NCBI GenBank assembly: GCA_963585895.1 | Contig: OY757939.1 | Span: 40,134,141-40,198,140 of the forward strand | From: Sepioteuthis lessoniana | Lineage: Eukaryota > Mollusca > Cephalopoda > Myopsida > Loliginidae | Direction of reading: 5' to 3' | DNA: 64,000 nt | Part shown: piece by piece, positions 23,590 through 35,462 of the stretch | Numbering within the stretch: the stretch's first letter is position 1 | Layout: every line of letters starts with the position of its first letter | Made by a program: the position numbers and the translations under genes | Notes under the pieces: generated by a model | Told to the model about the DNA's origin: nothing | Seen by the model: the letters and a program-made list of their open reading frames with translations, nothing else | Databases searched by the model: none

Positions 23590-23862
23590 AAAGGCATGGG
23601 CAATCTTTTCTGAGAAGTGGGACCTGCATGAGACCTAGCACATTAGGCAGGCCATATTATTAAAAAAATTCAAGGTATTTTTATGTTTAAGGTACTTGTA
23701 TCAGTTTCATGATAGAAGATCAGTGTAAGCATCTGCCTTAAAAGTAGGGAAAGGTTGATTTTTTTCTCTTTAATAAAACACACTTTTCTAGAAAAAAAAA
23801 AATTGAAGTCTTAGGTAGGTCATTCAGAAAGCAATATGGGCCACAATTTGCCCATAACTGCT
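23590..23862 (+). mobile_element. hAT-type MITE copy 2, next to the JNK exon
   Basis: Ends are catgggcaatctttt and, inverted, aatttgcccataactg. TGGGCAA-type ends with a flanking CAG or CTG are typical of hAT non-autonomous elements (family knowledge). It ends about 80 bp beyond the exon's donor site and so lies within the intron. I could not see a clean 8 bp target duplication. Confidence 0.65.
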
Positions 23863-23868
23863 TTATTA

Positions 23869-24096
<228 letters not shown>

Positions 24097-24327
24097 TTAA
24101 GAAAAAACAAAAAACAAAAAAACAACAAAAAAAAACAAACTAAAAAGATTAAAATAACAATGTAAAAATAAAAGGATCTAATTTTTCAAAATATAAGTTT
24201 GTCCCTTAAAAGATGGTATCTGAATTTATGACAAAATCTCATGCTACTTCTTTGTTTGCAAAGATATTTGCTTTCCTGTCTATTGTATGTGATTATTTAA
24301 TTAATGTTCATAGACATGAACTGAAAG

Positions 24328-24329
<2 letters not shown>

Positions 24330-24389
<60 letters not shown>
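24330..24389. repeat. (TA)n microsatellite, about 30 units
   Basis: An uninterrupted TA run. agacatgaactgaaagct on its left is mirrored by gagcctttagctcatgtct on its right, so the tract is framed by short inverted arms of about 18 bp. Confidence 0.95.
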
Positions 24390-24391
<2 letters not shown>

Positions 24392-24469
24392 CTTTTGAGC
24401 CTTTAGCTCATGTCTATGATCATGAATAAAATAATTACACACACACAGACACACACACAGAAGAAAAAA

Positions 24470-25720
24470 TAGTCTTAATCACCTTCTCAGAAATCACACC
24501 CAAAAAACTACTAAATAAATGATCAGAACTTATATCTAAATGTTAGCATGAAAACAAATTCTTACTAAGCCACCTGAAAACTTATGACTAAAAAACAAAG
24601 CCAAAATGATAATAATAACAATAATAATGATGATAGAAAATAATAAGTTAGATATAATAGAATAAATAAATCAACAAATCATAAGATTAATATAAGCATG
24701 TAAATAACCACGCAGGATAAACTAGACCACCCTTCCTGGAATGCCCCATGAATTAGATCACACTTCTCATAACAGTAGATAAATGGATACCCACCACATT
24801 GAAGCTACTTGGGCTGATGATTGCATAGAGCAAGAAACTGACAGTCACCAAGCACCATTCTCTGTGTGTCTATGCTATTGTAAGATAATAAGGGATTTTA
24901 GTAAATTATTTTAGTAATAAGTTGTTTTCTAGCTAAACATTGAGTTCAAAGCTGCAGGGTTTCGTTTTGTAAAGGTCAGGGCTTGTGTAGACCTAGTTTT
25001 CTATAAACATGTCATTTCCTGTCATAATAAGAAGAGACACTGATGGGAGTAGCAGCCAGGTCGTTTGAGAAGAAATGACTAAGTCTGTGGCTGTCCCTTT
25101 CAACTCACAATTTATAGTCTCTATCTAAATCAGTTGACGCATTTCCTTACCTATCTCTTTCTTTTCGCTGACTACTTTAAACGATGCAGCCACAAATAAC
25201 ATTCGTATCCTTGTCACCGACAGAGTTGTTTTGCATTATGTTGTGTTACAACTTTTGCCATGGTGCTGTAGTGCTTCACTAGCCTAAACTATAGATATAT
25301 TACATATTTAAAGATTGCTTTCAGTGGCTTTTAAGCACAATATAAAATCCCTTCTTATTTATATTATAATTATGTTGATGAAGGTGAACGTGAATACACC
25401 TATCCAGTGTCATAAATTTGCAAACTGGACTGTAAATTGCTCTATTTTCTCAGTTGGAGTTGTTTTAAGTTAACAGGAGCTACACAGAGAAAAATTAACT
25501 CATCATAATTTAGATTGTTTTTAATGTCTATAAAATTCTAACAGATAACTTAAATATATGAAAAAATTTAAATAATACTCTTCAGCCATTCTATCAAACA
25601 AAATGCATAAAAATTATCAGAATGAGAAAAAAAAAGTTTTATCTGCATCATGCAATAAACAACCAATAATGGTGTCTTAATAACTGGCTATACAGTCTGT
25701 GGAGCTCAAAATACCCTTAA
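24470..25720. other. Unassigned stretch with a less AT-rich middle
   Basis: About 24715-25285 is noticeably less AT-rich than its surroundings and has no stop-free reading frame of note. It may be an old repeat. I do not recognise it and no second copy is in the window. Confidence 0.35.
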
Positions 25721-25721
25721 T

Positions 25722-26300
25722 GTATCCCCTACTAAAGAATAAAACCCCCTCCACAAACATACACACCAAAAGAAATTTCTTAGGTAGAACACTAAACTGG
25801 ATCTAATGGAGCTCTGGGGAGTGTGGAGTATAACTTCATTGTCATTACACCCATGTAGACTTGGACCTGGAGTAATAGTACCAGTCAGACTACCATCTAC
25901 AGGTTAGATCTGTCTAAAAGTTATTTATATTAGATAGGAATAATTAATGCAACATAATGGTGAATTATGTGTATTAAGAATAGTAACTTGAAACTATAAT
26001 TGTTTACTAAGGATTATTATTATTAGTTACTTCAAGCCATATAACTGTGAGCAAATATTATGAAGTAGGAATAGTTACTTTAAACCAGATAATTGTGTAT
26101 AAAATATTAGTATAAGATAACAATAGGAATAGGAATAAATGAAACCATCCAACAGCGTGCAAATTATTTGTATTACATTGGAATATTTGATATCATATAA
26201 CTGTACAAAAAACTTTAAAGAAATATTTACACAAAAAAACGTAATTTCTAAACCTCGAGGAATAAATTAACCTTAAACAGGTTGACATGCGATTAGAATC
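25722..26300 (-). mobile_element. Repeat A copy, minus orientation, long form
   Basis: Begins atgtatcccctactaaag, keeps actaaactggatctaatgg and the variable zone, and ends in the hairpin piece aacaggttgacatgcga. Confidence 0.75.
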
Positions 26301-26319
26301 AATCAATCAATGAATTAAG

Positions 26320-26343
26320 ATAATAATAATAATAATAATAATA
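26320..26343. repeat. (AAT)n microsatellite
   Basis: Seven or eight AAT units. Confidence 0.85.
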
Positions 26344-27519
26344 TCAAATAAATGATAGATTAAACAATTTGAAATGAATATACAGTTGTTGTAAATTATT
26401 GACGAGTTCTTATAATTTTACAATTATATTTTAAAATGACTCAAAATAAAAATAAACTTTAAATTGTAATATTTCTTTAATAACTGAGCAAAACTTAAAT
26501 TATATCAATCTAATGACTGCTTTTCTTTACAACAAGACAAAATTTATGGATTCACAAATAGTAGTTTTCAATGAGATTAATAGAAATATAGTAATCTATA
26601 AACACACCAAAAAGAAATCATCTTTTTGGTACAAAGTAACATAAGCTATTTAACCAAGGTTGTTAGCCTTTGTCTCATAAAAATAGGTTATAAGAACTTT
26701 TACTTTATAAGACTGGTAGAAGCTCCTATATTTAGAAAAATCAGATGAACATAAACATGTCTTTGATTGAATAGATTGTTAATTTATTGTATTTCTGCAT
26801 TTTCTTTATATTTTCCTACTTTTTTGTTCCTTCAGTCACATCATTAATAAGTTGTCTCCACTTGGTGCCAGTATTTTTTTTAATGAAACTGGCCTGGTTT
26901 GATAGTTTGAAAATGAGGCATTATTTTAGGTAAAGTTTTTTTTTTTTTTTTGCATAAATTTTATATATTAATGTGTATATTGTTTGAGATAATCAGTTTG
27001 AGGGTTATGTTTCAATAAAAACCAATAGGTGGCAGCACTGGTGGCAGCCATATTGGAATACACGTGGAACATAGAGTGATTCCAGTATAAATGCCACACC
27101 AGGTGGTCATGAAAGAGACAGCCATATTGGATTAAGATAGTTGTAACTGAGAAACTACATTTAATTGTGATCGTCAAGTATTAATATATAAGCAGTTTAC
27201 AAATCAACAAATATTATCATGTTCAGTCATATTTATTCTTATTGAATAATATATTGAATTATATTAGAAAAAGCAATATTTTCATTCAGAGTTCAAATGA
27301 ACTACAAAATTATGAATGAATCAAAACAAAAAAGATTTAAAAAATGCTTTCATTAATATTGCCCAGGAAGAATAACTGAATTTAAGTTTGTGTAGGGAAA
27401 AGTTTCATCTCATTCACTCTTTCAAAGAGACGTTAGGCAGCATTTTTGAAAATTTTGGAACAAAAAAAAAATAAATGAAAAAAATAAGAGAGTTTCAAAT
27501 TCACTTAGAAAGAAGATTG
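26344..27519. other. Unassigned stretch
   Basis: Around 27000-27180 the motif agccatattgga occurs twice about 75 bp apart, with caataggtggcagcactgg upstream. This is a modest, less AT-rich block. No gene recognised. Confidence 0.3.
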
Positions 27520-27882
27520 ATTTTAATGGAATGTCAACCTATCTAGGGTTATTTCATGCCTAGATGTTAGGGAGTCATATTCATTGTATGTTTATATTTG
27601 CAATTATTGTATAGTTGTTTAAGAGGTTTTTTTTGCACAGTCCTATCAAATACAAATAATTTTTAATCTATTTAACTATAACAAGTACTACGACTCTGGG
27701 TCTGAGTCAACCTGGGAGTAATGGCAATGAAGGGATAATGCACATTTCTCAGATATTCAGAACTGGTGCCTCATCATCCGATGCAGTTTAGTACCCAGGA
27801 CATCACTTTTTTTTAGATGGTTTTTACCTCTCTGCAAGGGGTACAATCAGTACATTCTAAGCCCACTGACAGGGTGATAGGG
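27520..27882 (+). mobile_element. Repeat A copy, short form
   Basis: The hairpin at 27527 reads atggaatgtcaacc. The conserved block ends gcccactgacagggtg. Confidence 0.8.
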
Positions 27883-28380
27883 AAAATAAAGCCTCATGAC
27901 ATTCATCCTTTCAGCTGACCTAAATCGGGATTTTGTTACAATTTTGGAAAAATTAACAAGTTTTTTTTGCTCTTGTTTTAATAACAAAAAAAAATAAAGT
28001 TTCAAATACACTGAGAAGGAAGAAAGATGAATTAGATTATCATACACTCAACATGACAATAAATATCATGATTTTCTCTCTAAACATCTTATTGATAGAA
28101 TTGGCTAATCAGTTATCATTGGGAGAAATTGGTTGCTATTTTTGTAATGCAAGACTTGTAAAATGTAAAATTGGCCAATTAAGCCATAATTGTAGCGGAG
28201 GGAGGGCTATTGTTATATACAGAACATCAATAAAATGTAAAATCTAGTGTTCACTTCAGTTAACCATGCTTTGACAGTTCTAATTCACTCTAAAATGAAC
28301 AATGTCCCTTGAATAGGAAAGAGGTGTATCTTTAGTGGATTTTGGGTAAACATTGTAACCTCTGCACTCTCAGTTCAATA

Positions 28381-28401
28381 CACACACACACACACACACA
28401 C
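28381..28401. repeat. (CA)n microsatellite
   Basis: About ten CA units. Confidence 0.85.
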
Positions 28402-28469
28402 GATTGTCTTCTGCCACTTTCATTTTTTTTTTGAGGGTAAGAGTGGAGAGATAATTTTTTTCCCTTGTT

Positions 28470-29150
28470 AATCCATTTAAGGTTATTTCATGTGTGGAGA
28501 TTAGGGAACTGTGTTCATTCCACATTTATATTTACATTTTTTGTGTAGTTGTTTCTTAAGAGTTTTTTGCACACAGTTGTATGGTTTCAAGTATTCCTGT
28601 CTAATAATTATGTGATTTCAAGTAATTATTTCTATCTAATAATAATCAAACTGTTATATGGTTTCAAGTAACTAATAATAATCCTTGGTAAACAAGGAGG
28701 TGTCCTTGTGGTGAAATGATTAAAGTGCTAGACAACGGAATTGTTGTAAGCGAGTTTGAACTCCAGTTGCGCTATTACGTTCACTTTTGGACAAATACCA
28801 AGAAAGGTATGAACCCCCTTCTCTTCCTAGCTATGTGTTAAATAGTACCACTACTGTTCTTCTAGAAGGGTGGCTTTAACATTAAATAACCTACAGAGGT
28901 TGATGTGCCATTTAACAAAGAAACTAAATCAGTAAACAATTATAGTTTAAATTTACTATTCTTAATACAAATAATTTACAGTTATATGGCCTCAGAAATT
29001 CCTATTGAATACAAATTATTGTAAACAGATCTATTTAACCTAACAGATACTACTACTCCAGGTCAGAGTGAACCTGGGAGTAATAAGGAGTACTACACTC
29101 TCCTCAGATTACAGTTTAGTGTCATACTCAGTACACTCTTTTTTTCTTTT
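28470..29150 (+). mobile_element. Repeat A copy interrupted by a SINE-B
   Basis: The variable zone reads to aatccttggtaaacaa, is broken by the SINE, and resumes gtaaacaattatag. The conserved block follows at 29040-29140 with its end truncated. Confidence 0.8.
28696..28931 (+). mobile_element. SINE-B inserted in Repeat A, with 8 bp target duplication
   Basis: Full structure: tgtccttgtggtgaaatgat head, tttgaactccag box B, the body, and the terminal hairpin ending atgtgccatttaac plus an A-rich tail. GTAAACAA lies at 28688-28695 and again at 28932-28939. Confidence 0.88.
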
Positions 29151-29600
29151 TTTTACATACATAATAAATTCAATAGTAAAAGAATGATAACCTCTTATTA
29201 GATTTAAATTTTAAAATATCAACTATAATTTATGAAAATTTAACAAAGATTGATAAAAAATGTTTTACCAATAAAATTTGGCTTTTAATAACATTCAAAA
29301 CAAGTATCAGATACTTCTATCAGTCTATCATGTTTAGAAAGGATAAATAATTAGTAGTGATACATCATACATTTAATTTGTTATTAATAAATAAATGAAA
29401 TATAATAGAAGAAGAAGAAAAGAGAATAGCTGTAACAAATGAGATGGAAACATTTTATTTTTGTCATTTGTCATGAAAAAATATGAATATATATATTCCC
29501 CTGGTGTTATCATACAAAAAATTTACCAGTATCTAAAATAACTAGGCAATATTTTGTATAATTTATAGTATTATTAACATTATCATTGATATTAATGGCA
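29151..29600. other. Unassigned AT-rich stretch
   Basis: Nothing recognised. Confidence 0.25.
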
Positions 29601-29601
29601 T

Positions 29602-29695
29602 ATCCAGGGAAGGAGTAGCGCCCTCCCCTACACCTTGGTGTAGTAGCTATCGAAAAGGGAGCCTTCGGGTTACCCTCGACTATGGTCGCCAACAA
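29602..29695 (+). mobile_element. SINE-C 3' fragment
   Basis: Starts atccagggaaggagtagc and ends ctatggtcgccaac. 5'-truncated. It abuts the next Repeat A copy directly. Confidence 0.8.
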
Positions 29696-29696
29696 C

Positions 29697-30312
29697 TTAA
29701 TGGCATGTCAATCCATCTAGGGTTATTTTATGCCTAGCAGTTAGGAATCATGTTCATTGTATGTTCATATTTATATTTTTTGTGTAGTTGTTTCTTAAGT
29801 CTTTTTTTTAATGCACAGTCCAAGCAAGTATAAATAATTTTTTAACAGATCTATTTGACTTATAAATAGAACTCTAACTGATCCTACCACTCCAGGTCAA
29901 AGTGGACCTGGGAGTAATCACAATGAAAGCTTACGCACTCCTCAGATCTCCAAAACTGGAGTCTCACCATCAGATACAGTTTAGTGCTGTAATTCCCAAC
30001 ATGGGATGTATGTTCCATTTATATGGCATTGTAATATTTTGGTGGGGCATGCAATATTTTAGTGGGGCTTGTTTAGAGACCAAGTTAATGGCTTTAAAGC
30101 TTCCTTCACGAGAATTTCAGTAAAATTTTGAATATAGTAGGGGGGATCAGAATTTTAGAAATACCAAAGTGGGTCATGGTCTAAAATCAGTTGGGAACCA
30201 TTGGTTTAGTAGCATACCTAGGCCATCCCTTTTTTTTTTTAAGAGAGAGAGAATGGTTCTTACCTCTCTGCAGGGGTATACAGTCAGAGTATTTTCAGCC
30301 CTGCCAACAGGT
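29697..30312 (+). mobile_element. Repeat A copy interrupted by a hAT MITE
   Basis: Hairpin atggcatgtcaatccatct, conserved block to gatacagtttagtg, then the MITE. It resumes gtttagtagcatacctagg to the end gtattttcagccctg. Confidence 0.85.
29987..30203 (+). mobile_element. hAT-type MITE with 8 bp target duplication
   Basis: 217 bp flanked by GTTTAGTG (29979-29986) and GTTTAGTA (30204-30211). The ends ctgtaattcccaac and, inverted, caatggttcccaac share an outer C and TTCCCAAC. The 8 bp duplication and CARNGNTTCCCAAC ends fit the hAT superfamily. No coding sequence. Confidence 0.8.
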
Positions 30313-30479
30313 AAAATGCCGTCTGAACTTAATTTACAAATACAATATGAACGTGAATCATTTTTAGAGAATTTTTTGCCAAATGGTACAAAAAGCATTT
30401 TCAATTTGAAAAAAAAAAAAAAAAAAAATTTTTTTTTTTTTCAAGAGTGGCAAAATGCAACAGGGGAGAAAAAAAAATG

Positions 30480-30708
30480 TTGTTGGGCAACCCAAAAGCT
30501 CTTTTTTCAATAGCTACTACACCAAGGTGGAGAGGAGGGCACCATTCCTTTCCCTGGATTGCTCCACTTGATGTGTATCATACAATGCTGAGTGTTAAAC
30601 AAGGTGGCAACAAGTATCACTTTTAAGTCTTTGGTATGACTCAACCTGGGATTGAACCCCAGTCTTCAAGGTAATTGGCAAACACTCTAACCATTATGCC
30701 AATGGGCT

Positions 30709-30710
<2 letters not shown>
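30480..30710 (-). mobile_element. SINE-C, complete but short at the tail
   Basis: From tttttcaatagctactacac through gattgaaccccagtcttc (box B) to the head ctctaaccattatgccaatg. A (TA)n run starts immediately at its head end. Confidence 0.8.

Positions 30711-30750
<40 letters not shown>
30711..30750. repeat. (TA)n microsatellite
   Basis: About 20 units, abutting SINE-C. Confidence 0.95.
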
Positions 30751-30754
<4 letters not shown>

Positions 30755-31610
30755 TTCTTTCAAAGTTTGAGAATAAGTGCTTCATTCTCAATACCACTTT
30801 CCTATTAACACTAATAATAGCTATATGTTGTCCAAGGATTTCTTTTTTGATACTATGACATCTGCAGTCGGCCATTTAAATAATTGTAACTTGAATATTT
30901 AAATAGTGTCCAAATCTACTATAAAAGTAACCAATAGAGTTAAACAATACTTCTCATGTATATTTTATAGCCAGAACCTTCAACTGGTTGTAAATGTGAA
31001 AAAAAAGAGAAAAAAAAACTATAATAGACAAATTCCAAAAAAAGTCTAGCATATAAGCAGGCAAGTCTGTGGTTAAAAAAGGGAATTGGATTTTTGGTTC
31101 TATTTGGGATAAATTGGAAATGTAATTCTAATTAAATCTATTTTAGTTCTTTAATATTTCCAATGTGCATGAAATTATTCTATGAATGGTAATCAATACA
31201 ATAATTCTAAAGTTAGAAATATTTACAAGAACACTTTGTAAATCCTTGTAAAAGTGGTAAATCTAATTTGTATACAAGAATCAGATTTTTGTGTCTGTAG
31301 ACAGTGGAGTTTGAACTGTTAGTTCAGGATATTTTAGTTTTTTCTTTCTTTTTTTAAATCCATAAACTCATTTGGTAAATATTCTCAACAAGTGTGACTC
31401 TTTCCTGGAATTTGGGCAAAGCAAACCATTTCTGAATTTGGAGAGGATGAGTGGAGGGGAAAGAGTAGTAGTAGTAGTAATGAAATAGAATAAGTTTTAC
31501 CCTGAGTTACTAAAAGTGATCTGCTTTAGTTAGTTGTTTCTTCTTGGTAATACGGATTATTTCATAAAAGTGATTAAATATTCAATAATATATATTTACC
31601 CAACCCCTCC
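30751..31610. other. Unassigned stretch
   Basis: A (GTA)n-like run occurs near 31466. No gene recognised. Confidence 0.25.
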
Positions 31611-31623
31611 ATCAGGGTCAATT

Positions 31624-31872
31624 TTTGGCCTAGTGAGTAGAGTGTGCATCAATGGTCCGGGAGACCTGGGTTCAATCCCAGGTCATGTCATATCAAAGAC
31701 TTTAAAAATGGTACTTGATGCCTCCTTGCTTAACACTCAGCAATATATGGTACGTATCAAGAGTAAAATGGAGCAATCCAGGGAAAGGAGTAGTGCCCTC
31801 CCCTACACCTCAGTGTAGTAGCTATTGAAAAGGGAGCCTTCTGGTTGCCCTTGACTACGGTTGCCAACCTTT
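31624..31872 (+). mobile_element. SINE-C, full length
   Basis: Clear box A (ttggcctagtgagtagagtg), box B (gggttcaatcccaggtc), and full body to gttgccaacctttta. A good reference copy. Confidence 0.88.
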
Positions 31873-32075
31873 TACAGCTGGTTTGAATTTAGAGTTTTCC
31901 TCCTCCTAGATTGGTTACCTTAACCAAGGTTAAAGAACCCAATTGTCCTACTATTTTACCTATAGTTGAGGAGAGAACAGATGGATTCATGCCTTTCACA
32001 AGGGTATTAGCACAAAGTGAAATGCTGTCTTGTTTAGGATTTGAACTCAATTCATGATTCCATTTCTAAGTGCAT
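31873..32075 (-). mobile_element. SINE-D, abutting SINE-C
   Basis: Starts tacagctggtttgaattta and ends at the degraded head ttcatgattccatttct. The tail (hydrophilic C-rich end) is missing. Confidence 0.75.
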
Positions 32076-32344
32076 GTCCAAAATATTCAATAGTTGAAAA
32101 GAGAAGTAAAGATAGATTTAATTGATAGGGTGATAATTAAATATTTGATTTATTTTTACAAGGAAAATAAATTCCAGCAATTCTAGTTTGCTTTGCTCAT
32201 TTAATTCAGCAAAAAAAAGTAAAGTTAAAATTATGTTACAGTTTGATGAACATGATCAATGCATCTATCTGTTCAAGCAATTTCCATATTTTTTAATCAA
32301 TGATAAATATCAATGACAACAAATAAAATTTCTAAATATTATGG
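32076..32344. other. Unassigned stretch
   Basis: Nothing recognised. Confidence 0.25.
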
Positions 32345-32560
32345 TGAATCAAAAGTTTTGCAGTATATTGGTACATATAAGTTTGCAGCATGACCAAAAC
32401 AGTCCAAGGTGTGGAAAGTACTTGTTATGGTTGATAGTATTGTGGTAGCTGGTGTGCTGACATGTTGAGCACTGCTTCACTGTGTGTGTGATTTGAAAGC
32501 CACACAGATGATCATGCAATGAGTTTGTATAGGACCATAATGCTGCAGAAGAAACCAAGT
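32345..32560 (+). mobile_element. Mariner-type element, 5' end only
   Basis: Begins gaatcaaaagttttgcag, continues ttggtacatataagtttgca, catgaccaaaacagtcca and gtgtgatttgaaagccacac. This matches, in the same order, the reverse complement of the right half of the 58.3-58.9 kb element. The matching right inverted repeat is absent, so it is truncated. Confidence 0.75.
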
Positions 32561-33445
32561 ATATTTGCTTTTGTTTTTGTTAGACATAGAGGATTTGGCT
32601 TTGGTAATTACTTTATCACCAGTCAATATATCCTTTATGGTCCATCATTTGATATTAGGTGCCAGATTATAATCAAATAATAAATCTGGTTGACTTGTAT
32701 AGGCTAATCAGAATAATTGTCCTACTTTTGATCTAAGGGAGTGTTTTCTTTTTCTGTCAACACTGACTTTTTTTGTATGGCTCTTGTAGGATCCAACTGA
32801 ATTGGTACAATGTCATCTATATATTTATTGTGATTGCGATAAATCTTTGAGTTCATACATGTAAGGTCAATTTGAGCAAACTATTACTACTATGTAATGA
32901 ATTCAATCAATACTGAGTACCTCACATCTATGACCTTATACTAAGCTAAGTAAATAACTTTAAAGTCAAGTGATATTTACTCATCGTATGAAATGTGTGA
33001 TTTTAGAAGTTCTTTCAGTTTACACCATCAATCTTGCAAAGCCATACATTAGATAGCATGATTAAACTGTGACAAAGTTGACCAATGGAAGGAGGCAGCT
33101 TTTGGTTATTATTCCCAGTTAAGATAATTATGGAAGAGTGGTTAGTCCCTAAAGTCATTCACTTACTTGTAGTATAACAGTAATGAGATATTTTATCAAA
33201 ATATCTGACAATGAGACATAGCACAAAGAAAGTGGTTTCATGCCTTTCCTAAAAACTGTGAAGTGAACATGATCAACTTATGTTAGAATTCACACTAGGT
33301 TAACATTATCTATATATCTTGGTAGTACATAAAATATTTGTATCCTAAACTTGCTTTAATATTTAAGATGGGTGATTAAAATATATATAGTCATCATAAA
33401 GTCTACAATATATTTTACATACAAAATAGATAAGCTAAAAAATAT
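32561..33445. other. Unassigned stretch
   Basis: A SINE-D scrap (gtggtttcatgcctttccta) occurs near 33232. Otherwise nothing recognised. Confidence 0.3.
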
Positions 33446-33449
33446 ATTT

Positions 33450-33682
33450 GGTAGGCTTGTTTTTGATGGTATATCAATCTTCTTGGGTTATTTAATGCCA
33501 AAGTCATCTTTTTGGAAGAACAGTGGTGGTACTGTTTAACCAATAGTAGAAGGCATAAGGGTGGGGGTCATACTTTTCTCAAGGGTATTAGTCTGAAAGT
33601 GAGCGCAATAGTACAACTGGAGTTCAAACTCGATTACTACAATATCACAATCCAGCACATTAGCCATGGAAACCTCTCCACA
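33450..33682 (-). mobile_element. SINE-B, near complete
   Basis: The hairpin at left reads gatggtatatcaatc then gggttatttaatgccaaag. The head at right ends tagccatggaaacctctcc, so box A is decayed. Confidence 0.78.
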
Positions 33683-34056
33683 GAAAATGTAAGGATAGAT
33701 GTCTACTTAATATGGTTAACCAAAAGGATAAAGATTCTGTTTAACTAATCTGATGGCCACAAAGTAATGATCCAGTTTAATTCTATATTTATACTGTAAA
33801 TAGAATCTTTAATCAAAATTTAAGTTTTGGAATTTTCAAAAATTAATATGCTCAAAACATGTTCCAGTGTACCATGCATTATTAGAGAAAATTTGGTGGC
33901 ACTAGCTTTAGGTGTTCTTAAGTTATAAGATGGCAGACAGATGAACAAAAAAAGACATTTGGTTGAATATAGTAAGATGATTTGTCTCTTATGTACTGGT
34001 GATCTAATAAACACATAAGTAATAACAAATTTATCCTCTAATTTTATCTTAAAAAA

Positions 34057-34060
<4 letters not shown>

Positions 34061-34099
<39 letters not shown>
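34061..34099. repeat. (CT)n microsatellite, about 19 units
   Basis: An uninterrupted CT run. Confidence 0.95.
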
Positions 34100-34410
34100 A
34101 CTCCAAGGAACAAAATAAACATGAGAAAATTTGGTCTCAAGAATTGGTAATCAAGTATCTACATTATAATTCTGATTGTATTTTATTCGTTTATGTTATG
34201 CTCAGCCACATATTCTGCTACAGCCAAGTAGATTATTCTTTCATTCTCAGTCAAGTGAGATATTCTTCTACATCTCCCTACATCCTCAATCACTTGGAAT
34301 ATTCTTCTATATAGATGTTGCTTGTTCATATCAAACACTGTGTTCAACTCTGATGGAATTGCCCTGTGCTAACTTCATCTATCCTCACTAAGTAGCACAG
34401 TAAACATAAA
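34100..34410. other. Unassigned stretch with short pyrimidine repeats
   Basis: attcttctacatctccctac and attcttctatatagatgttg recur about 45 bp apart, along with related attctttcattctcagtcaa. It leads directly into the tandem array. Confidence 0.35.
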
Positions 34411-34416
34411 TTAGTG

Positions 34417-35025
34417 TATATCAGTTTGATGGTGATCTGATGAGCTCTGAAGTTCTGATAAGTTCCAACAATGTGATGTCAAAGGCTTAAAAGGAAAAAG
34501 AAGAGCTCTGAAGATTACACATCACTATCAATACTGTTATCTATAAAATAGAATATGCCACTATAAATTGATCTTGTAGTTTTGGTAGAATTAAACACTA
34601 AAAAAAATGACATGTGTATTAAGTATTTCATATATCAGTTTGATGGTGATCTGATGAGCTCTGAAGTTCTGATAAGTTCCAACAATGTGATGTCAAAGGC
34701 TAAAAAGAAAAAGGAGCTCTGAAGATTACACATTACTAACAATACTGTTATATACAAAATAGAATATGCAACTATAAATTAATCTTGTAGTTTTGGTAGA
34801 ATTAAACACTAAAAAAATGAAGTATTACATATATCAGTTTGCTGGTGATCTGATGAGCTCTGAAGTTCTGATAAATTCTAAGAATGTGCTGTCAAAGGCT
34901 AAAAAGGAAGAAGAGCTCCAAAGATTCCTTGGTACTATCAATCCCATTATCCATAAAATAAAATTGCAACTATATACCAATCTTGTAGTTTCAGTAGAAT
35001 TAAATACCAGCCAATGATATATGTA
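34417..35025 (+). repeat. Three-unit tandem array, about 200 bp per unit
   Basis: Units begin near 34417, 34631 and 34831, each with tatatcagtttgmtggtgat, ctgatgagctctgaagttct, gtcaaaggctwaaaagga and cttgtagtttyrgtagaatt. Units 1 and 2 are closest and unit 3 differs most. Unit 3 is open (34793-35017) and reads MSSEVLINSKN and EEELQRFLGTIN, faintly like the RT-RNase H junction of a Ty3/gypsy-type polyprotein. If so, it is a short broken fossil fragment that was tandemly amplified. That attribution is tentative; the tandem structure itself is clear. Confidence 0.8.
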
Positions 35026-35207
35026 TTAAGTATTATATAAATTGTTATTGTATATTTCCGTATCATTTATTGCAAATGCAACAATAGGATTTATATGGAA
35101 TAAAAGTGCAAATCATCCTTTATTGCTTAAAGAGCTCCTCTTGATTTTTTCATCCTGTGGAATTCTCAATTGTCCTCAATATTTTTGTGATAAAGTAAAA
35201 GTAAGTA

Positions 35208-35462
35208 GAGTTGGTGACCGTAGTCGAGGGCAACCAGAAGGCTCCATTTTCAATAGCTACTACACCGAGGTGTTGGGGAGGGCACTACTCCTTTCCCTGG
35301 ATTGCTCCATTTTACCCTTGATACATACCTTATATTGCTGAGTGTTAAGCAAGGAGGTATCAAGTACCATTTTAAAAGTCTTTGGCATGACATGACCTGG
35401 GATTGAACCCAGGTCAACCGGACCATTGGCGAACACTCTACCCACTAGGCTAATGAGCCAGT
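35208..35462 (-). mobile_element. SINE-C, full length
   Basis: From gttggtgaccgtagtcgagg to the head ctacccactaggctaatgag. Well preserved. Confidence 0.88.

Noticed and set aside
24213-24398. Open frame ending in a long Tyr-Ile repeat
   Set aside because: A product of the (TA)30 tract; no domain in the short non-repetitive part.
24715-25285. Less AT-rich block beside the JNK exon as an upstream JNK exon
   Set aside because: No glycine-rich-loop coding sequence (IGSGAQGIV) is visible in any frame on the minus strand.
31624-31872. tRNA gene candidate (box A and box B at correct spacing)
   Set aside because: No complete cloverleaf, and the same unit recurs many times with a shared non-tRNA body and tail, so it is a SINE.
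33820-34140. 106-codon frame with Arg-Glu repeats
   Set aside because: A translation of the (CT)n tract.
34436-34470. CTGATGAG repeated in each tandem unit, suggesting a hammerhead ribozyme
   Set aside because: The second core (GAAA before a stem) is absent at the required distance and the expected helix II does not form.
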